A DNA stretch of 64,000 bases from Bacteroidales bacterium. Lineage in GTDB: Bacteria; Bacteroidota; Bacteroidia; Bacteroidales; F082. The notes beneath the pieces are model-generated. The model was not told the DNA's origin. It saw nothing but the letters and a program-made list of their open reading frames with translations, and did not search any database. Position numbers and translations under genes: made by a program. Below, one piece after another: positions 1-10,990 of the stretch (position 1 is its first letter; each line of letters begins with the position of its first letter). The stretch spans positions 37,905-101,904 of the forward strand of contig JANQGJ010000012.1 in NCBI GenBank assembly GCA_028277395.1. The letters are read 5' to 3'.

Positions 1-481
1 CATCCATTAATCGTTTTGCTTCATCTTCAGGTAAGCCGTCTTTTTCAAGTTTTTTAACCTCATCATTACCCTGACGACGTGCATTTCGAATCCCTACTTT
101 TGTATCTTCAGCAATAGCTTTTGCTTTCTTAACTAATTCAAGTCTTCTCTCTTCGGTTAAAGGAGGTACATTGATCCTGATGATATCACCCTCATTTTGA
201 GGATTAAACCCTAAGTTAGCATTTAATATTGCCTTTTCAATTTCGTGAATTGTTGTACGATCGAAAGGCTGGATTATAATCTGGCGTGCATCAGGGGTAT
301 TAACATTTGAAGTCTGCTCAAGGGGAGTCAGAACTCCATAAAACTCTACCCTCACTCCTGCCAGCATGGCTGGTGTTGCTTTACCGGCCCTAACCTTTAG
401 AAACTCTTTGTTCAGATGCGTAATCGCATCGTCCATACTTTCCGTTACTTCCTCAATGCACAATATTGCTTCGTCTTCCAT
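1..481 (-). CDS. frr: Ribosome recycling factor (3' end outside window)
   Basis: Releases the post-termination ribosome from mRNA together with EF-G in the cytoplasm. About 160 codons are visible of a family that is normally about 185 residues, so the C-terminus is cut by the window edge. The conserved stretch KVRAGKATPAML lies near residue 30, followed by IIIQPFD and NEGDIIRINVPPLTEERR, all RRF hallmarks. The start is the ATG whose complement ends at 481. It lies downstream of pyrH on the same strand, the usual pyrH-frr order, but with a gap of about 110 bp that contains its own -7-like box. Confidence 0.95.
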   Translation of the reverse strand, partial: MEDEAILCIEEVTESMDDAITHLNKEFLKVRAGKATPAMLAGVRVEFYGVLTPLEQTSNVNTPDARQIIIQPFDRTTIHEIEKAILNANLGFNPQNEGDIIRINVPPLTEERRLELVKKAKAIAEDTKVGIRNARRQGNDEVKKLEKDGLPEDEAKRLMD

Positions 482-503
482 TATCTGTGATTTTTATTTC
501 GAA

Positions 504-511
504 CAAATTTA
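504..511 (-). promoter_or_regulatory. Candidate -7 box (TAAATTTG) for frr
   Basis: The minus strand reads TAAATTTG, an exact match to the Bacteroidota TAnnTTTG element, about 22 bases upstream of the frr start. I see no convincing -33 TTG at the right distance, so frr may be transcribed both from here and by readthrough from pyrH. Confidence 0.4.
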
Positions 512-591
512 ATATTTCTATCCAAAATAAATTACGTTTTCAAACTTTTTATTACTCCGGTATTATGTGTATAGAAATCGATTTACAACTA

Positions 592-1305
592 TCAATCTGA
601 AACACTGCCAACTATTGTTCCTATTTCCTCACCACTTATTACTTTCAACAGGTTTCCCTGTGTATTCATATCAAATACCATAATAGGAAGATTGTTTTCT
701 TTACATAATGTGAAGGCTGTCATATCCATGATTTTCAAATTCTTTTCGTAAGCTTCATCAAATGAAACAGATTTGAATTTTACAGCTTCCGGGTCTTTTT
801 CAGGATCAGCTGTATAAACACCGTCAACCCTGGTTCCTTTTAACAGGATATCAGCATTTATTTCAACTGCACGTAAGGCTGATGCTGTGTCAGTTGTAAA
901 AAACGGATTTCCCGTTCCACCCGAAATAATAACTACATATCCATCTTCCAGGTATTCTTTAGCCTTCCTTCCGCTCATTGTCTCAGCTATAGGATCAATA
1001 AATAATCCTGACAATAATTTTGCTTTAACTCCCTGCTTTTCAAGTTCGGCCTGTAATGCCATCGAATTTATAACAGTAGCAAGCATTCCCATATAATCAC
1101 CCTGAACCCTGTCCATTCCTTTAGCAGCACCCTGTAATCCACGATAAATATTTCCTCCTCCGATAACAATGGCTACCTGTACATCTTTACGAACCACCTG
1201 TTTTATATCTTCACAATAATCTGAAAGAGTAACCGGATTAATTCCATAACTCTGACCTCCCATAAGTGCCTCACCACTCAATTTTAATAATACTCTATTA
1301 TACAT
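592..1305 (-). CDS. pyrH: UMP kinase
   Basis: Phosphorylates UMP to UDP with ATP in pyrimidine nucleotide synthesis; cytoplasmic hexamer of the amino-acid-kinase fold. At 237 residues it has the usual length. The N-terminal KLSGEAL, the GGGNIYRG glycine-rich loop and the C-terminal VDGVYTADP segment match the family. It begins 9 bp after the stop of the patatin gene, so the two are probably cotranscribed, and frr follows. The common rpsB-tsf-pyrH linkage is absent here; a patatin/beta-barrel gene occupies the upstream position. Confidence 0.96.
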   Translation of the reverse strand: MYNRVLLKLSGEALMGGQSYGINPVTLSDYCEDIKQVVRKDVQVAIVIGGGNIYRGLQGAAKGMDRVQGDYMGMLATVINSMALQAELEKQGVKAKLLSGLFIDPIAETMSGRKAKEYLEDGYVVIISGGTGNPFFTTDTASALRAVEINADILLKGTRVDGVYTADPEKDPEAVKFKSVSFDEAYEKNLKIMDMTAFTLCKENNLPIMVFDMNTQGNLLKVISGEEIGTIVGSVSD

Positions 1306-1314
1306 ATCTTTATA

Positions 1315-3549
1315 TTAAAAACTAAATCCTACATTTACGAAAAACGAAACTGACGGGTTAATGTTTGATCCCATCACTGTAAACTCAATCGGACCAATAA
1401 AACTATTATATGATGACGTTAATCCATAACCAAACATAGTGTTTTTCGGTTTTGCAATTTCCTCAAATTGTTCTTCAGTTGCACCAAAATCTGACCTCAA
1501 AGTAAAATACAATTTACCATATACATTATATTGCAGTTTTAACCTTAATATACCTGAATACAAACCAAGTTTCTGCACAAAATTAACCCCTGTAAACGGC
1601 ACAAAACTACTAACATAGTTAATATCATTTAAACCTCCTGTTCCAAACCAGTGTTGTATTGGAGGATCTTTTTGCTTAAATGTCCACCCAGCAAACAATC
1701 CTGGTTTGAGTGTCAGTTTAGGTGATAGTTTTACGTTGTTGTTAAATTTAACGTACATTACAGCTGAATTACTAAATGCTGTATCTACCCAACCACTTGA
1801 GAATGTCATGGCATACAGTATTTTGAATTCTGCATCGAACCCTGTTGTTGAAAAATATGATTTATCTCTGGTATCTGCTCTAAACTTCACAAATACATTA
1901 CCGTAACTATTGAAATTTTCGTACTCTTTAAAATCAGGGTTTATATCCAGACTTTGTTTAAATTTAAAGTATTCATACTCAAAACCTGTCCTGATGCTAT
2001 ATAAATTATTCAAAGTAGATGTGACAAATATTGCCGCCTTAAGATTGTTTATTGATAGTTTGTTGATCTTATTATAGCCTTCATAATAATCAAATGTAAA
2101 GTCATACATGTCAACTTCAACCCCAAATCCGGGTTTTGCACCGTTGGAAATAAGATAGAGAGCTCTTAACCGTGGGTTTGTACCCATAACAAGTTCACCA
2201 AATAGTTTACTTCTGTTCCCAAATACATTCCTGAAAATACCATTAACACGAATGCTGCCATGATAATCAAAATCGTAATGTATCGATGCCGATAAATAGC
2301 CTGGTGAGGCTTCTTCCATATTTAAGACGAGATTCGCTTTTTTTCCTCCATCCACCGGTTTCAATTCATAAAATATGAACTTAAAAAATCTTGTACCATA
2401 TACGGTAGTTATTACATCTTCAAGATCGATTAAGGAAATCCTGGAATTTTTAAATCTTCCGAAATAATTATCCAGAAAAATAGTTGACATATCTTTATTT
2501 CCCTTATAAATTACATTTGCTATATCAATGGAATCGAGAGGAACGGTAACATGTGGTCTGGCAGGAACATGCTCAATTGCATTTAACGAATCAGCTAAAG
2601 TTTTGAGTTCATCATAGTATTGTCTGGCAACACTCTCTCCATATGCAATTATTGTATCATATTTGGTAAAATCCATCATGCCTGCAGGAACTCTAAAATG
2701 GATATTTATGTTTATTAAACTATCTGCCTTTTTATTGGCATCCTCAGCATGAAAAAACACTATCTGATTTATTATTTCTGTAAGAGAACTAAGCTGAGAA
2801 ATATCATCTCTTAAGCCTGACTGGACATCTCCACCTATAAGGAATTCCGCACCGGCGTTTTTTACGGGAACAGCAGGATAATTATTAACAATTCCACCAT
2901 CAACTAGGTATTTACCATTGTAATAAGTTGGTGAAAAATAACCTGGAATTGACATGCTGGCCCGTACTGCCATAGGAAGGTAACCTTCTGTCAGAACCTC
3001 AGCATTTCCATTAAACAGATCGGTACCAACACATAAAAAAGGTATTTGCAATTTGCTAAAATCTGTAATATTCCAGGCAGGGGAGAAATATCTGTTGAGC
3101 AATAGATTTATCTGCTGCCCTTTATACATAGATCTTTTCAGTCCGATTTTCCGCTTTTTAATTGGAAGTGAAACTATTGCATTCTCAAGAAATTCCTTTT
3201 CTTCATAGGCAATAAACTTTCTGGGAATTTCATCCCGTAACAAAGGCTCCCAGTCCTGTTTTTCTACCATTTTTTGAATCTCATCAGGACTATAACCAAT
3301 AGCATAAAGGCCTCCCATTATACTCCCGATACTTGTTCCACCAATATAATCAATGGGCAGTCCAACTTCCTGAAAAACTTTTAGCATTCCAATATATGCA
3401 AAACCTTTTGCACCTCCTCCACTAAGTACCAAACCTATTTTGGAGCGTTTATTCTTACTTGGTTGATCGTAGTTTTCTGAAAAGGAAATATTGCAGAACA
3501 ACAGTAACATTGCAATACTCAAATAAACCGTTTTCCGTCTTTTAAACAT
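1315..3549 (-). CDS. Patatin-like phospholipase with outer-membrane beta-barrel (type Vd-like)
   Basis: Predicted surface or secreted lipase fused to its own barrel. After an N-terminal signal segment (about residues 8-24) comes a patatin domain with the oxyanion loop GGGAKG, the nucleophile elbow GTSIG and the catalytic Asp in VDGGIVNNYP. A POTRA-like linker (about residues 340-410) precedes a region of alternating beta strands ending in aromatic VNVGFSF, as in BamA/FplA/PlpD barrels. The 744-residue length fits that architecture. The catalytic Ser and Asp are both present, so it should be active. The substrate is unknown; phospholipids are the family default. It lies first in an apparent patatin-pyrH-frr operon. 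Confidence 0.88.
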   Translation of the reverse strand: MFKRRKTVYLSIAMLLLFCNISFSENYDQPSKNKRSKIGLVLSGGGAKGFAYIGMLKVFQEVGLPIDYIGGTSIGSIMGGLYAIGYSPDEIQKMVEKQDWEPLLRDEIPRKFIAYEEKEFLENAIVSLPIKKRKIGLKRSMYKGQQINLLLNRYFSPAWNITDFSKLQIPFLCVGTDLFNGNAEVLTEGYLPMAVRASMSIPGYFSPTYYNGKYLVDGGIVNNYPAVPVKNAGAEFLIGGDVQSGLRDDISQLSSLTEIINQIVFFHAEDANKKADSLININIHFRVPAGMMDFTKYDTIIAYGESVARQYYDELKTLADSLNAIEHVPARPHVTVPLDSIDIANVIYKGNKDMSTIFLDNYFGRFKNSRISLIDLEDVITTVYGTRFFKFIFYELKPVDGGKKANLVLNMEEASPGYLSASIHYDFDYHGSIRVNGIFRNVFGNRSKLFGELVMGTNPRLRALYLISNGAKPGFGVEVDMYDFTFDYYEGYNKINKLSINNLKAAIFVTSTLNNLYSIRTGFEYEYFKFKQSLDINPDFKEYENFNSYGNVFVKFRADTRDKSYFSTTGFDAEFKILYAMTFSSGWVDTAFSNSAVMYVKFNNNVKLSPKLTLKPGLFAGWTFKQKDPPIQHWFGTGGLNDINYVSSFVPFTGVNFVQKLGLYSGILRLKLQYNVYGKLYFTLRSDFGATEEQFEEIAKPKNTMFGYGLTSSYNSFIGPIEFTVMGSNINPSVSFFVNVGFSF

Positions 3550-3577
3550 GAGCCAATGCCGTAAAGTTAAACTGATA

Positions 3578-3585
3578 CAAATATA
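3578..3585 (-). promoter_or_regulatory. Candidate -7 box (TATATTTG) for the patatin operon
   Basis: An exact TAnnTTTG match on the minus strand, 28 bases upstream of the patatin start codon, which would give a leader of about 23 nt. No clear -33 element was found at 18-21 bp. Confidence 0.45.
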
Positions 3586-3705
3586 GGCGGAAAAAGATTA
3601 ACTCTGATATGGTCAGTACCGGTTATACAATCAAAAATATAAGATTTACAAACTTCAAACCTGATTAAACCAATTGATTTCAGAAATCAATAAGTCGAAA
3701 AATGT

Positions 3706-4134
3706 TTAAAACTTTGGTTCATAAGTATCATAATCCACATCCAGTTTATTAAACTGTGTGAAGAAATTCTTTATCTCAGGATAATTATTGTTATTAGCAA
3801 CAAATTTATAACGGTAATTTGCCTGCATAGCAAGAGTATCAGATATCTCAATTACCAGGGAAGTTATTCCGTTATCAGCCCAATAATAAATTCTGCTGTC
3901 ACCCAATTTCTCAACCAGCCAGACTGCGTCTTCTCCAAAAGTAATGTACGCAATTCTGTCGCCCATATAACTGGTATTGTAAACTACCTGAAAAACATCA
4001 GGTGGATTTACAATGGAATCATTACTGCTATATATGGGGAAAGTTGGATCAGGGTTATTTGTTTTACACCCAGTGTTTTGTAAAAATATAAATGATAAAA
4101 CAATCAATGATATATACAGAAATACTCTTTTCAT
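3706..4134 (-). CDS. Short lipoprotein of unknown function
   Basis: I chose the ATG at 4134 because it starts a typical lipoprotein signal peptide (MKRVFLYISLIVLSF, then a Cys in the NTGCKTN context). Earlier in-frame codons would run back into secA. The mature part, about 120 residues, is polar with beta-type alternation and no motif I recognise. It begins 22 bp after the secA stop on the same strand, so it is probably the last gene of the secA transcript. The +2 residues after the Cys (KTNN) are compatible with outer-membrane anchoring, though this is inference. Confidence 0.75.
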   Translation of the reverse strand: MKRVFLYISLIVLSFIFLQNTGCKTNNPDPTFPIYSSNDSIVNPPDVFQVVYNTSYMGDRIAYITFGEDAVWLVEKLGDSRIYYWADNGITSLVIEISDTLAMQANYRYKFVANNNNYPEIKNFFTQFNKLDVDYDTYEPKF

Positions 4135-4156
4135 AATACGGATTTTTGCTAATATA

Positions 4157-7100
4157 CTAATTTTTCCCATGACAATGTTTGTATTTCCTGCCACTTCCGC
4201 AAGGACATGGATCATTCCTGCCGACTCTTTTCTCAACTTTTATTGGTTGTGGTTTCTGGTTTTCCTGTGTGTCACTATGAGCCTGTGATAACATATCGCC
4301 TCTTTCTTCTTTCATCTGTGACCTGTCAAGTCCACGGGGAGTTTTAGCTTCACGAAGACCATCATCGCTCTTCATATAAACATCTCCTTTTATAAGGTAT
4401 GAGCCAACGTCCTTATTTATCTTCTGTATCATCTTTTTAAACAGTTCAAAAGACTCAAACTTATAAATCAATAACGGATCTTTTTGCTCATATGAAGCGT
4501 TTTGAACAGATTGCTTAAGTTCATCCATTTCACGAAGTTGCTCCTTCCATAAATCATCAATCGTTGATAATGTAATGCTTTTTTCGAAAGCTATTGGTAC
4601 CTCGGCTCCTTCAGACTCCACAGATTTTTTCAGATTAGCAACAATCTGTACCTGTTTTTTACCATCATAAAATGGTATGGCTATATTTTCGTATTGACTT
4701 TGATTTTCATAGACATCCTTAATTACAGGGAGTGTATTTTCTGCAAGACGAACTCTTTTATCAAGATATTTTGCAAACACCTCATCCATCAGACGCTGGG
4801 TTAGATCACCTCCATCTATAGATAAAAACTCCTTTTCATTAACCGGTGATTCAATTGCCAGGCTTCTTAAAACCTCCATACTAAACCCTTCATAATCATT
4901 ATCTGCCTGATAATCCTGAGCTATTTGTTCACACAAATCATAGATCATATTAGAAATATCGACTGACAATCTTTCACCAAACAATGCATGACGACGACGA
5001 CGATAGATTACTTCTCTTTGAGAATTCATTACATCATCATATTCCAACAGTCTTTTACGAACTCCAAAGTTATTTTCCTCTACTTTCTTTTGAGCTCGTT
5101 CAATTGACTTTGTGATCATTGAATGCTGGATAACTTCACCTTCTTCAAGTCCCAAGCGGTCCATAATACCGGCAATCCTTCCTGATCCAAACATTCTCAT
5201 CAGGTCATCTTCAAGAGAAACAAAAAACTGTGAACTTCCCGGATCACCCTGTCTTCCTGCTCTACCTCTTAACTGTCTGTCAACACGACGGGAGTCATGC
5301 CTTTCTGTACCTATAATTGCTAACCCTCCCGCTTTAACCACACCTGTTCCAAGCTTAATATCGGTACCACGACCAGCCATATTAGTGGCTATAGTAACCA
5401 TTCCTGGTTGTCCCGCCTCTTTAACAACCTGTGCCTCACGCTGGTGAAGTTTTGCATTAAGAACATTATGTGAGATACGTTTTCTGTTTAGCATTTTGCT
5501 CAATAGCTCTGAAGTCTCTACTGAAGTTGTACCAACAAGAACAGGGCGTTCTTCTTCAACCAGTCTTTCAATTTCATCAATTACAGCATTATACTTCTCC
5601 CTTTTGGTTTTATAAACAAGATCCTGCCTGTCATCCCTGAGTATTGGTTTATTTGTAGGAATAACTACAACATCAAGTTTATAAATATCCCAAAACTCCC
5701 CCGCTTCTGTTTCAGCTGTACCTGTCATACCTGCAAGCTTCTTATACATTCGGAAGTAATTCTGCAATGTAATTGTTGCATATGTCTGAGTGGCAGCTTC
5801 TACTTTTAGGTTCTCCTTGGCTTCAATTGCCTGATGTAAACCGTCAGAATAACGTCTTCCCTCCATAACACGACCGGTTTGTTCATCTACAATCTTTATT
5901 TTGTTATCCATAATAACATACTCCACATCCTTTTCAAAAAGAGTGTATGCTTTAAGCAATTGCGTTACAGTATGTATACGTTCTGATTTAACCGAATAAT
6001 CCTGAATCATTTTACTTTTCAGTTCAAGCATCTTCTTTTCAGAAAGATTTTGAGATTCAAGTTCTGCAACACGTGCACCGATATCAGGCATTACAAAGAA
6101 TTCAGGATCATCGTATGACTTAGTTAATAAATCAATTCCTTTTTCAGTAAGGTCAACCGAATTATTTTTCTCATCATTAACGAAAAACAATTCATCATCA
6201 ATAATATGCATGTTTTTAGCCTGTTCCTGAAGGTAAAAACTTTCGGTTTTCTGCATTAACTGCTTGTTTCCTTCTTCGCTCAGCAGTTTTATCAGTGCCT
6301 TATTCTTTGGAAGACCGTGGTATGCACGAAGTAAGGCATCACCTGCTTTTTTAACCTGCTCATTATCATTTTTCTCTTTTAAATGATTTTTAGCTTCAAC
6401 AAGAATCTTTGAAACAAGACTTTTTTGAGCATTGTAAAGTTTCTGAACATCGGCTTTCAGCTCATCAAACTCATGGATGTCTCCTTTTGGTGTTGGACCT
6501 GAAATAATTAGCGGAGTCCTGGCATCATCAATTAAAACTGAATCCACCTCATCAACAATTACATAATTATGTTCCCTTTGTACAAGTTCATCAGGATTTC
6601 CTGTCATGTTGTCACGTAAATAGTCAAATCCAAACTCATTGTTCGTACCAAACGTAATATCAGCCAGATATGCCTGTCTTCTTTCATGTGTATTTGGCTG
6701 GTGATTATCAATACAATCAACCTTTAATCCGTGAAACATATAAAGCATTCCCATCCACTGGGAGTCACGTTTTGCAAGGTAGTCATTCACAGTAACCATA
6801 TGAACACCTTTACCAGGAAGTGCATTAAGATAAACAGGTAAAGTTGCAACAAGGGTTTTACCTTCTCCTGTTGCCATCTCAGCTATTTTACCCTGATGCA
6901 ATACGGTACCACCAATTAACTGTACATCATAATGTACCATATCCCATGTAATTGCATTACCTCCGGCCTGCCAGGTATTACTGTAATAAGCCTTTCCTCC
7001 CGATACATTAACGCTATCGAGAGTAGCACTTAACTCCCCGTCAAATTCATTTGCAGTTACTTCAACAACCTCATTCTCAGCAAACCTGCGTGCGGTTTCC

Positions 7101-7447
7101 TTCATTACGGCAAACGCTTCAGGAAGTATCTCATTCAAAATATCCTGCGTTTTATCATAACTCTTCTTCGATAATTTATCAATAGTGTTGTAATACTGTT
7201 CTTTTTCATCAACCTCAATATCAGGATTTGCGGCCATCTTCTCTTTTAAGGCAGCAATTTCTGTTTCCTCATCAATTATATGGTCGGCAATACGCTTTTT
7301 AAACTCAACTGTTTTACCCCGTAATTCATCATTACTCAATTCTTGAATTTGATCGTATGCTTCTTTGACTTTGTTTACATATGGATTTATTTCTTTTAAG
7401 TCTTTCTTCGACTTATCCCCAAAAACTTTCTTAAGTACACTTAACAT
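4157..7447 (-). CDS. secA: Preprotein translocase ATPase SecA
   Basis: Motor ATPase that drives secretory proteins through SecYEG. At 1096 residues it is longer than E. coli SecA, as is common in Bacteroidota. Visible motifs are Walker A (TGEGKT, near residue 195), Walker B ([12 protein letters not shown]), the NMAGRGTDI helicase motif with the [14 protein letters not shown] segment, and the C-terminal zinc-binding SEC-C motif [14 protein letters not shown]. An insertion between nucleotide-binding segments (roughly residues 330-420) accounts for part of the extra length. It is divergent from lepA, and a small lipoprotein gene follows closely. Confidence 0.98.
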   Translation of the reverse strand: MLSVLKKVFGDKSKKDLKEINPYVNKVKEAYDQIQELSNDELRGKTVEFKKRIADHIIDEETEIAALKEKMAANPDIEVDEKEQYYNTIDKLSKKSYDKTQDILNEILPEAFAVMKETARRFAENEVVEVTANEFDGELSATLDSVNVSGGKAYYSNTWQAGGNAITWDMVHYDVQLIGGTVLHQGKIAEMATGEGKTLVATLPVYLNALPGKGVHMVTVNDYLAKRDSQWMGMLYMFHGLKVDCIDNHQPNTHERRQAYLADITFGTNNEFGFDYLRDNMTGNPDELVQREHNYVIVDEVDSVLIDDARTPLIISGPTPKGDIHEFDELKADVQKLYNAQKSLVSKILVEAKNHLKEKNDNEQVKKAGDALLRAYHGLPKNKALIKLLSEEGNKQLMQKTESFYLQEQAKNMHIIDDELFFVNDEKNNSVDLTEKGIDLLTKSYDDPEFFVMPDIGARVAELESQNLSEKKMLELKSKMIQDYSVKSERIHTVTQLLKAYTLFEKDVEYVIMDNKIKIVDEQTGRVMEGRRYSDGLHQAIEAKENLKVEAATQTYATITLQNYFRMYKKLAGMTGTAETEAGEFWDIYKLDVVVIPTNKPILRDDRQDLVYKTKREKYNAVIDEIERLVEEERPVLVGTTSVETSELLSKMLNRKRISHNVLNAKLHQREAQVVKEAGQPGMVTIATNMAGRGTDIKLGTGVVKAGGLAIIGTERHDSRRVDRQLRGRAGRQGDPGSSQFFVSLEDDLMRMFGSGRIAGIMDRLGLEEGEVIQHSMITKSIERAQKKVEENNFGVRKRLLEYDDVMNSQREVIYRRRRHALFGERLSVDISNMIYDLCEQIAQDYQADNDYEGFSMEVLRSLAIESPVNEKEFLSIDGGDLTQRLMDEVFAKYLDKRVRLAENTLPVIKDVYENQSQYENIAIPFYDGKKQVQIVANLKKSVESEGAEVPIAFEKSITLSTIDDLWKEQLREMDELKQSVQNASYEQKDPLLIYKFESFELFKKMIQKINKDVGSYLIKGDVYMKSDDGLREAKTPRGLDRSQMKEERGDMLSQAHSDTQENQKPQPIKVEKRVGRNDPCPCGSGRKYKHCHGKN

Positions 7448-7760
7448 AATTATTTCTCAATTTTAAAGAAATCAGATATCAATAATTATTCCAACCTAAT
7501 AATATCTAAATAAACTTTCGCGAATTTAAGGTTAATTTATATAATATCAACAATCAGTTAATGAACCAGCAACAGGATTCATAATATCTTAATATTTTCC
7601 TGCTATACAACTAATTCGATTCTTATGAATTGCTGATTCATTGCAACAGAAGATCACCTGTAATAGATTATTAACAAGCATTTTAATCCATTCGGAAAAA
7701 ATTTTACCAACAAGGTTCACCTGTTAATAATAAACATACATAAAAAACAAGAAATGTTCT
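7448..7760. other. Intergenic region between divergent secA and lepA
   Basis: About 310 bp without a gene. It is very AT-rich. A degenerate box (minus-strand TAAATTCG at 7521-7528) could be a weak secA -7 element. I see no hairpin followed by a T-run, no repeat and no conserved RNA structure. Confidence 0.4.
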
Positions 7761-7768
7761 TATTTTTG
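7761..7768 (+). promoter_or_regulatory. -7 box (TATTTTTG) directly upstream of lepA
   Basis: An exact TAnnTTTG match ending 6 bp before the lepA ATG at 7775. With usual spacing, transcription would begin almost at the start codon, giving a leaderless or nearly leaderless mRNA. This position also argues against a longer reading from 7754, because that codon lies upstream of the promoter box. Confidence 0.5.
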
Positions 7769-7774
7769 TCAGCT

Positions 7775-9568
7775 ATGAAAGAAATAAGAAATTTCTGTAT
7801 TATTGCTCACATTGATCACGGCAAGAGTACTTTAGCCGACAGGTTACTAGAATATACCGAGACTGTATCTCAAAGAGATTTGCAGGCCCAGGTTCTGGAT
7901 GATATGGATATTGAAAGGGAACGTGGGATAACTATAAAAAGTCATGCGATTCAGATGGATTATGTTCATAACAATGAAAAATATGTTTTGAATCTGATTG
8001 ATACTCCGGGACACGTTGACTTTTCATATGAAGTTTCAAGATCCATAGCAGCCTGTGAAGGAGCATTGCTTATAATTGATGCTACCCAGGGAATTCAGGC
8101 TCAAACTATTTCAAACTTATACCTTGCTATTGAAAATGATCTGGAAATTATCCCTGTTCTTAACAAAATGGATCTGGACAATGCCATGCCTGATGAAGTT
8201 AAAGATCAGATCGTTGATATGATTGGATGTGATTATGATGATATAATTGAAGCAAGTGGAAAAACCGGATATGGTGTTGACAATATACTAAATGCTATAA
8301 TTGATAAAGTTCCTCCACCAAAGGGTGACCCTGAATCTCCGCTCCAGGCGTTAATATTTGATTCGGTTTTTAATTCATTTCGTGGGATAATAGCATATTT
8401 CCGAATTTTTAACGGAGAAATTAAAAAAGGCGATAAAGTAAAATTTGTAAATACCGGTAAAGAGTATGAAGCCAACGAGATAGGAGTCCTAAGGCTTAAA
8501 CAGGAATCACGTGATGTTCTTAAAACCGGTGATGTTGGATATATTATTTCAGGAATTAAAACCTCAAAAGAAGTAAAAGTAGGTGATACAATCACACACC
8601 TTGCTGAACCTTGTGAAAGTGCCATAGAAGGTTTCGAAGATGTTAAACCAATGGTATTTGCCGGAATATACCCCACTGATCCGGATGAATACGAAGAATT
8701 AAGAACTTCCATTGAGAAGTTACAGCTAAATGATGCCTCTCTTACATTTGAACCCGAATCATCAATGGCTCTGGGTTTTGGATTCAGATGCGGATTTTTA
8801 GGTCTTCTCCACATGGAGATAATCCAGGAAAGACTTGACCGTGAATTCAATATGAATGTGATTACCACGATGCCCAACGTTTCATACAGGGTAATAACAA
8901 ATAAATCTGAAATAATTGAGGTTCATAATCCTTCAGGACTCCCAGAACAGAAGTTCATTGATCACATTGAAGAACCTTATATTAAAGCTCAGGTAATTAC
9001 AAGAAGTGATTATATCGGCCCGATAATAAAATTATGTCTTGATAAAAGAGGTGAATTAAAAAACCAGGTTTATCTCACAACCAGTAGGGTTGAATTAACT
9101 GTAGATATGCCTTTGGGTGAGATCGTTTTTGATTTCTACGACAAACTCAAAAGTATCTCAAAGGGATATGCCTCATTCGACTATCATGTTAGCGGATATA
9201 AACCAGCGAAACTAATTAAACTGGACATATTGCTGAATAGTGAACCTGTAGATGCCCTTTCATCGCTTATTCATGTTGATAATGCTTACGATCTTGGAAG
9301 AAGGATCTGTGTAAAACTCAAAGATCTGATTCCAAGACAACAATATGATATCGCCATACAGGCAGCAATTGGAGCTAAAATTATTGCACGTGAAACCATT
9401 AAAGCTGTAAGAAAAGATGTTACAGCGAAATGTTACGGAGGTGATATAACCCGTAAAAGGAAACTTCTGGAAAAACAGAAAAAAGGTAAGAAAAGAATGC
9501 GTCAGGTAGGTAATGTAGAAGTACCACAACAGGCATTCCTGGTAGTTTTGAAACTAAATGACAACTAA
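7775..9568 (+). CDS. lepA: Elongation factor 4 (LepA), ribosome-associated GTPase
   Basis: Translation GTPase proposed to act on stalled or mistranslocated ribosomes and in initiation. The start at 7775 gives [19 protein letters not shown], which aligns with the family N-terminus; the open frame continues seven codons further up, but those lie before the promoter box. The G1 motif [10 protein letters not shown]2/G3 [10 protein letters not shown] and DTPGHVDFS, and G4 NKMDLDNA are intact. The C-terminal LepA-specific domain has [20 protein letters not shown]. The length of 597 residues is standard. A lipoprotein gene follows 15 bp later and may be cotranscribed. Confidence 0.97.
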   Translation: MKEIRNFCIIAHIDHGKSTLADRLLEYTETVSQRDLQAQVLDDMDIERERGITIKSHAIQMDYVHNNEKYVLNLIDTPGHVDFSYEVSRSIAACEGALLIIDATQGIQAQTISNLYLAIENDLEIIPVLNKMDLDNAMPDEVKDQIVDMIGCDYDDIIEASGKTGYGVDNILNAIIDKVPPPKGDPESPLQALIFDSVFNSFRGIIAYFRIFNGEIKKGDKVKFVNTGKEYEANEIGVLRLKQESRDVLKTGDVGYIISGIKTSKEVKVGDTITHLAEPCESAIEGFEDVKPMVFAGIYPTDPDEYEELRTSIEKLQLNDASLTFEPESSMALGFGFRCGFLGLLHMEIIQERLDREFNMNVITTMPNVSYRVITNKSEIIEVHNPSGLPEQKFIDHIEEPYIKAQVITRSDYIGPIIKLCLDKRGELKNQVYLTTSRVELTVDMPLGEIVFDFYDKLKSISKGYASFDYHVSGYKPAKLIKLDILLNSEPVDALSSLIHVDNAYDLGRRICVKLKDLIPRQQYDIAIQAAIGAKIIARETIKAVRKDVTAKCYGGDITRKRKLLEKQKKGKKRMRQVGNVEVPQQAFLVVLKLNDN

Positions 9569-9583
9569 CATAGTATCCTGATC

Positions 9584-10870
9584 ATGAAAAAATCCAGCAC
9601 AATTTTTCTGCTTATTATCACCTTTTTTTTAATCATATACGGATGCAAAAAAGATGAGGATTCACATGAAGAACCGGAATGTAGTAATACCAGTTTTTTC
9701 AGCACTTTCGATATCGAATTTGATCCAAAATATATTGAGGAAGACAGTGAAGGCAATATTTACGTACTGGGAAGAAGCGATAGTATTATCAGTGTATTAA
9801 AAGTAAATGACATTGGTGAAAAACTTTGGTTTAAAAAATATGATGAACTAACAGGGTTGGAACAAGGATTGGTTATAATTGACGAAAATTCCTTTTTTGT
9901 AAAAACCAGTACTAGTCAATATAAATATGAAGATCCGGTTATTGTTGGTGATATATGGATCAAAAATGGTTTTATACTGGACTCAGGAAACAATTATATA
10001 CCAACTTATGAATTGACAGGTACTATTCAACCAAAACTAAGAACTGAATATACAAACCTTACAACATTAAATAAAATAAGTTCTGAGGGAGAATTATTAT
10101 TGACAAAAGAATTTGATGGTGATGCATGCAATGGCAATTCGTTTTATAAAATTGATAATGACAATTTTTTAATGCTAACATCTGAATTTTATGGTCCTTA
10201 TTTTGAGTTTATAATTTATGATGGACACATTGATACTATTGATCATCCTAATGATGAAAATAACAGAACAGTTTATAAAATTAACAACAATGGTGACATC
10301 ATATGGGAAACAGAAATTGAAAATATATTTAATGTAAGCTTTGAAGCTCCGATGGTTAAGTTCTTTCAGCAGTCAATCACACAAAATAATGACAGGATTT
10401 ATGTAAATACCTTAAACAATACATTTGAACTTTCACTTACTGGTGAGATTTTGACTTCATTCCAACCAAAATATAACTTCCAGGCCAATTGGACGTATTT
10501 TATGGAAAAAGTAAATAGTACTGATAATGTTTTCTTCGGCAATGTATTTGATCAGCAATCAAAATATAATTATCTACTAAAATATAATTCTGAATTAAAC
10601 GAAATAGAGTGGGAAAGAACACAGTTTTCGGATGTAATTCAAATCTCAACGAACTCGAACAGAGAAGAAATATTTGTACATGGTTATGATGATACCCACA
10701 GATTTATAAAAAAATATAATGACCAGGGAGAACTGGTTTGGCACCAAATCGTTTATTGCAATATCATCAAATCTGCCTGCAATGGTGGTATGATATTTGC
10801 AAAAGAAGATTCTTCATCAGATAAAATAACTGTTGTTAAAACTGATGAAGATGGTAATTATCCAAAATAA
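9584..10870 (+). CDS. Lipoprotein with beta-propeller-like repeats
   Basis: The N-terminus has a lipoprotein signal (hydrophobic segment, then IIYGCKKDED), predicting lipidation at about Cys21. The remaining 400 residues show recurring short blades of the type 'xGExLWxKxxD', for example near residues 60-80 (DIGEKLWFKKYD), 225-245 (NNGDIIWETEI) and 395-410 (DQGELVWHQIV), which resemble PQQ-like or sorting-tail propeller repeats. No enzymatic motif is visible. It starts 15 bp after lepA. The function is unknown; the repeat call is from pattern only. Confidence 0.75.
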   Translation: MKKSSTIFLLIITFFLIIYGCKKDEDSHEEPECSNTSFFSTFDIEFDPKYIEEDSEGNIYVLGRSDSIISVLKVNDIGEKLWFKKYDELTGLEQGLVIIDENSFFVKTSTSQYKYEDPVIVGDIWIKNGFILDSGNNYIPTYELTGTIQPKLRTEYTNLTTLNKISSEGELLLTKEFDGDACNGNSFYKIDNDNFLMLTSEFYGPYFEFIIYDGHIDTIDHPNDENNRTVYKINNNGDIIWETEIENIFNVSFEAPMVKFFQQSITQNNDRIYVNTLNNTFELSLTGEILTSFQPKYNFQANWTYFMEKVNSTDNVFFGNVFDQQSKYNYLLKYNSELNEIEWERTQFSDVIQISTNSNREEIFVHGYDDTHRFIKKYNDQGELVWHQIVYCNIIKSACNGGMIFAKEDSSSDKITVVKTDEDGNYPK

Positions 10871-10990
10871 TTATTGCTAAGTGAGTCTTTCTACATAACT
10901 ACTTTTTAGAATAAATCATTTCTGAATGTAACTTTTTGCAGGACATCATCGTCTCACAATAAAATATGAGAGAAATCTACGCGTAAAAGA

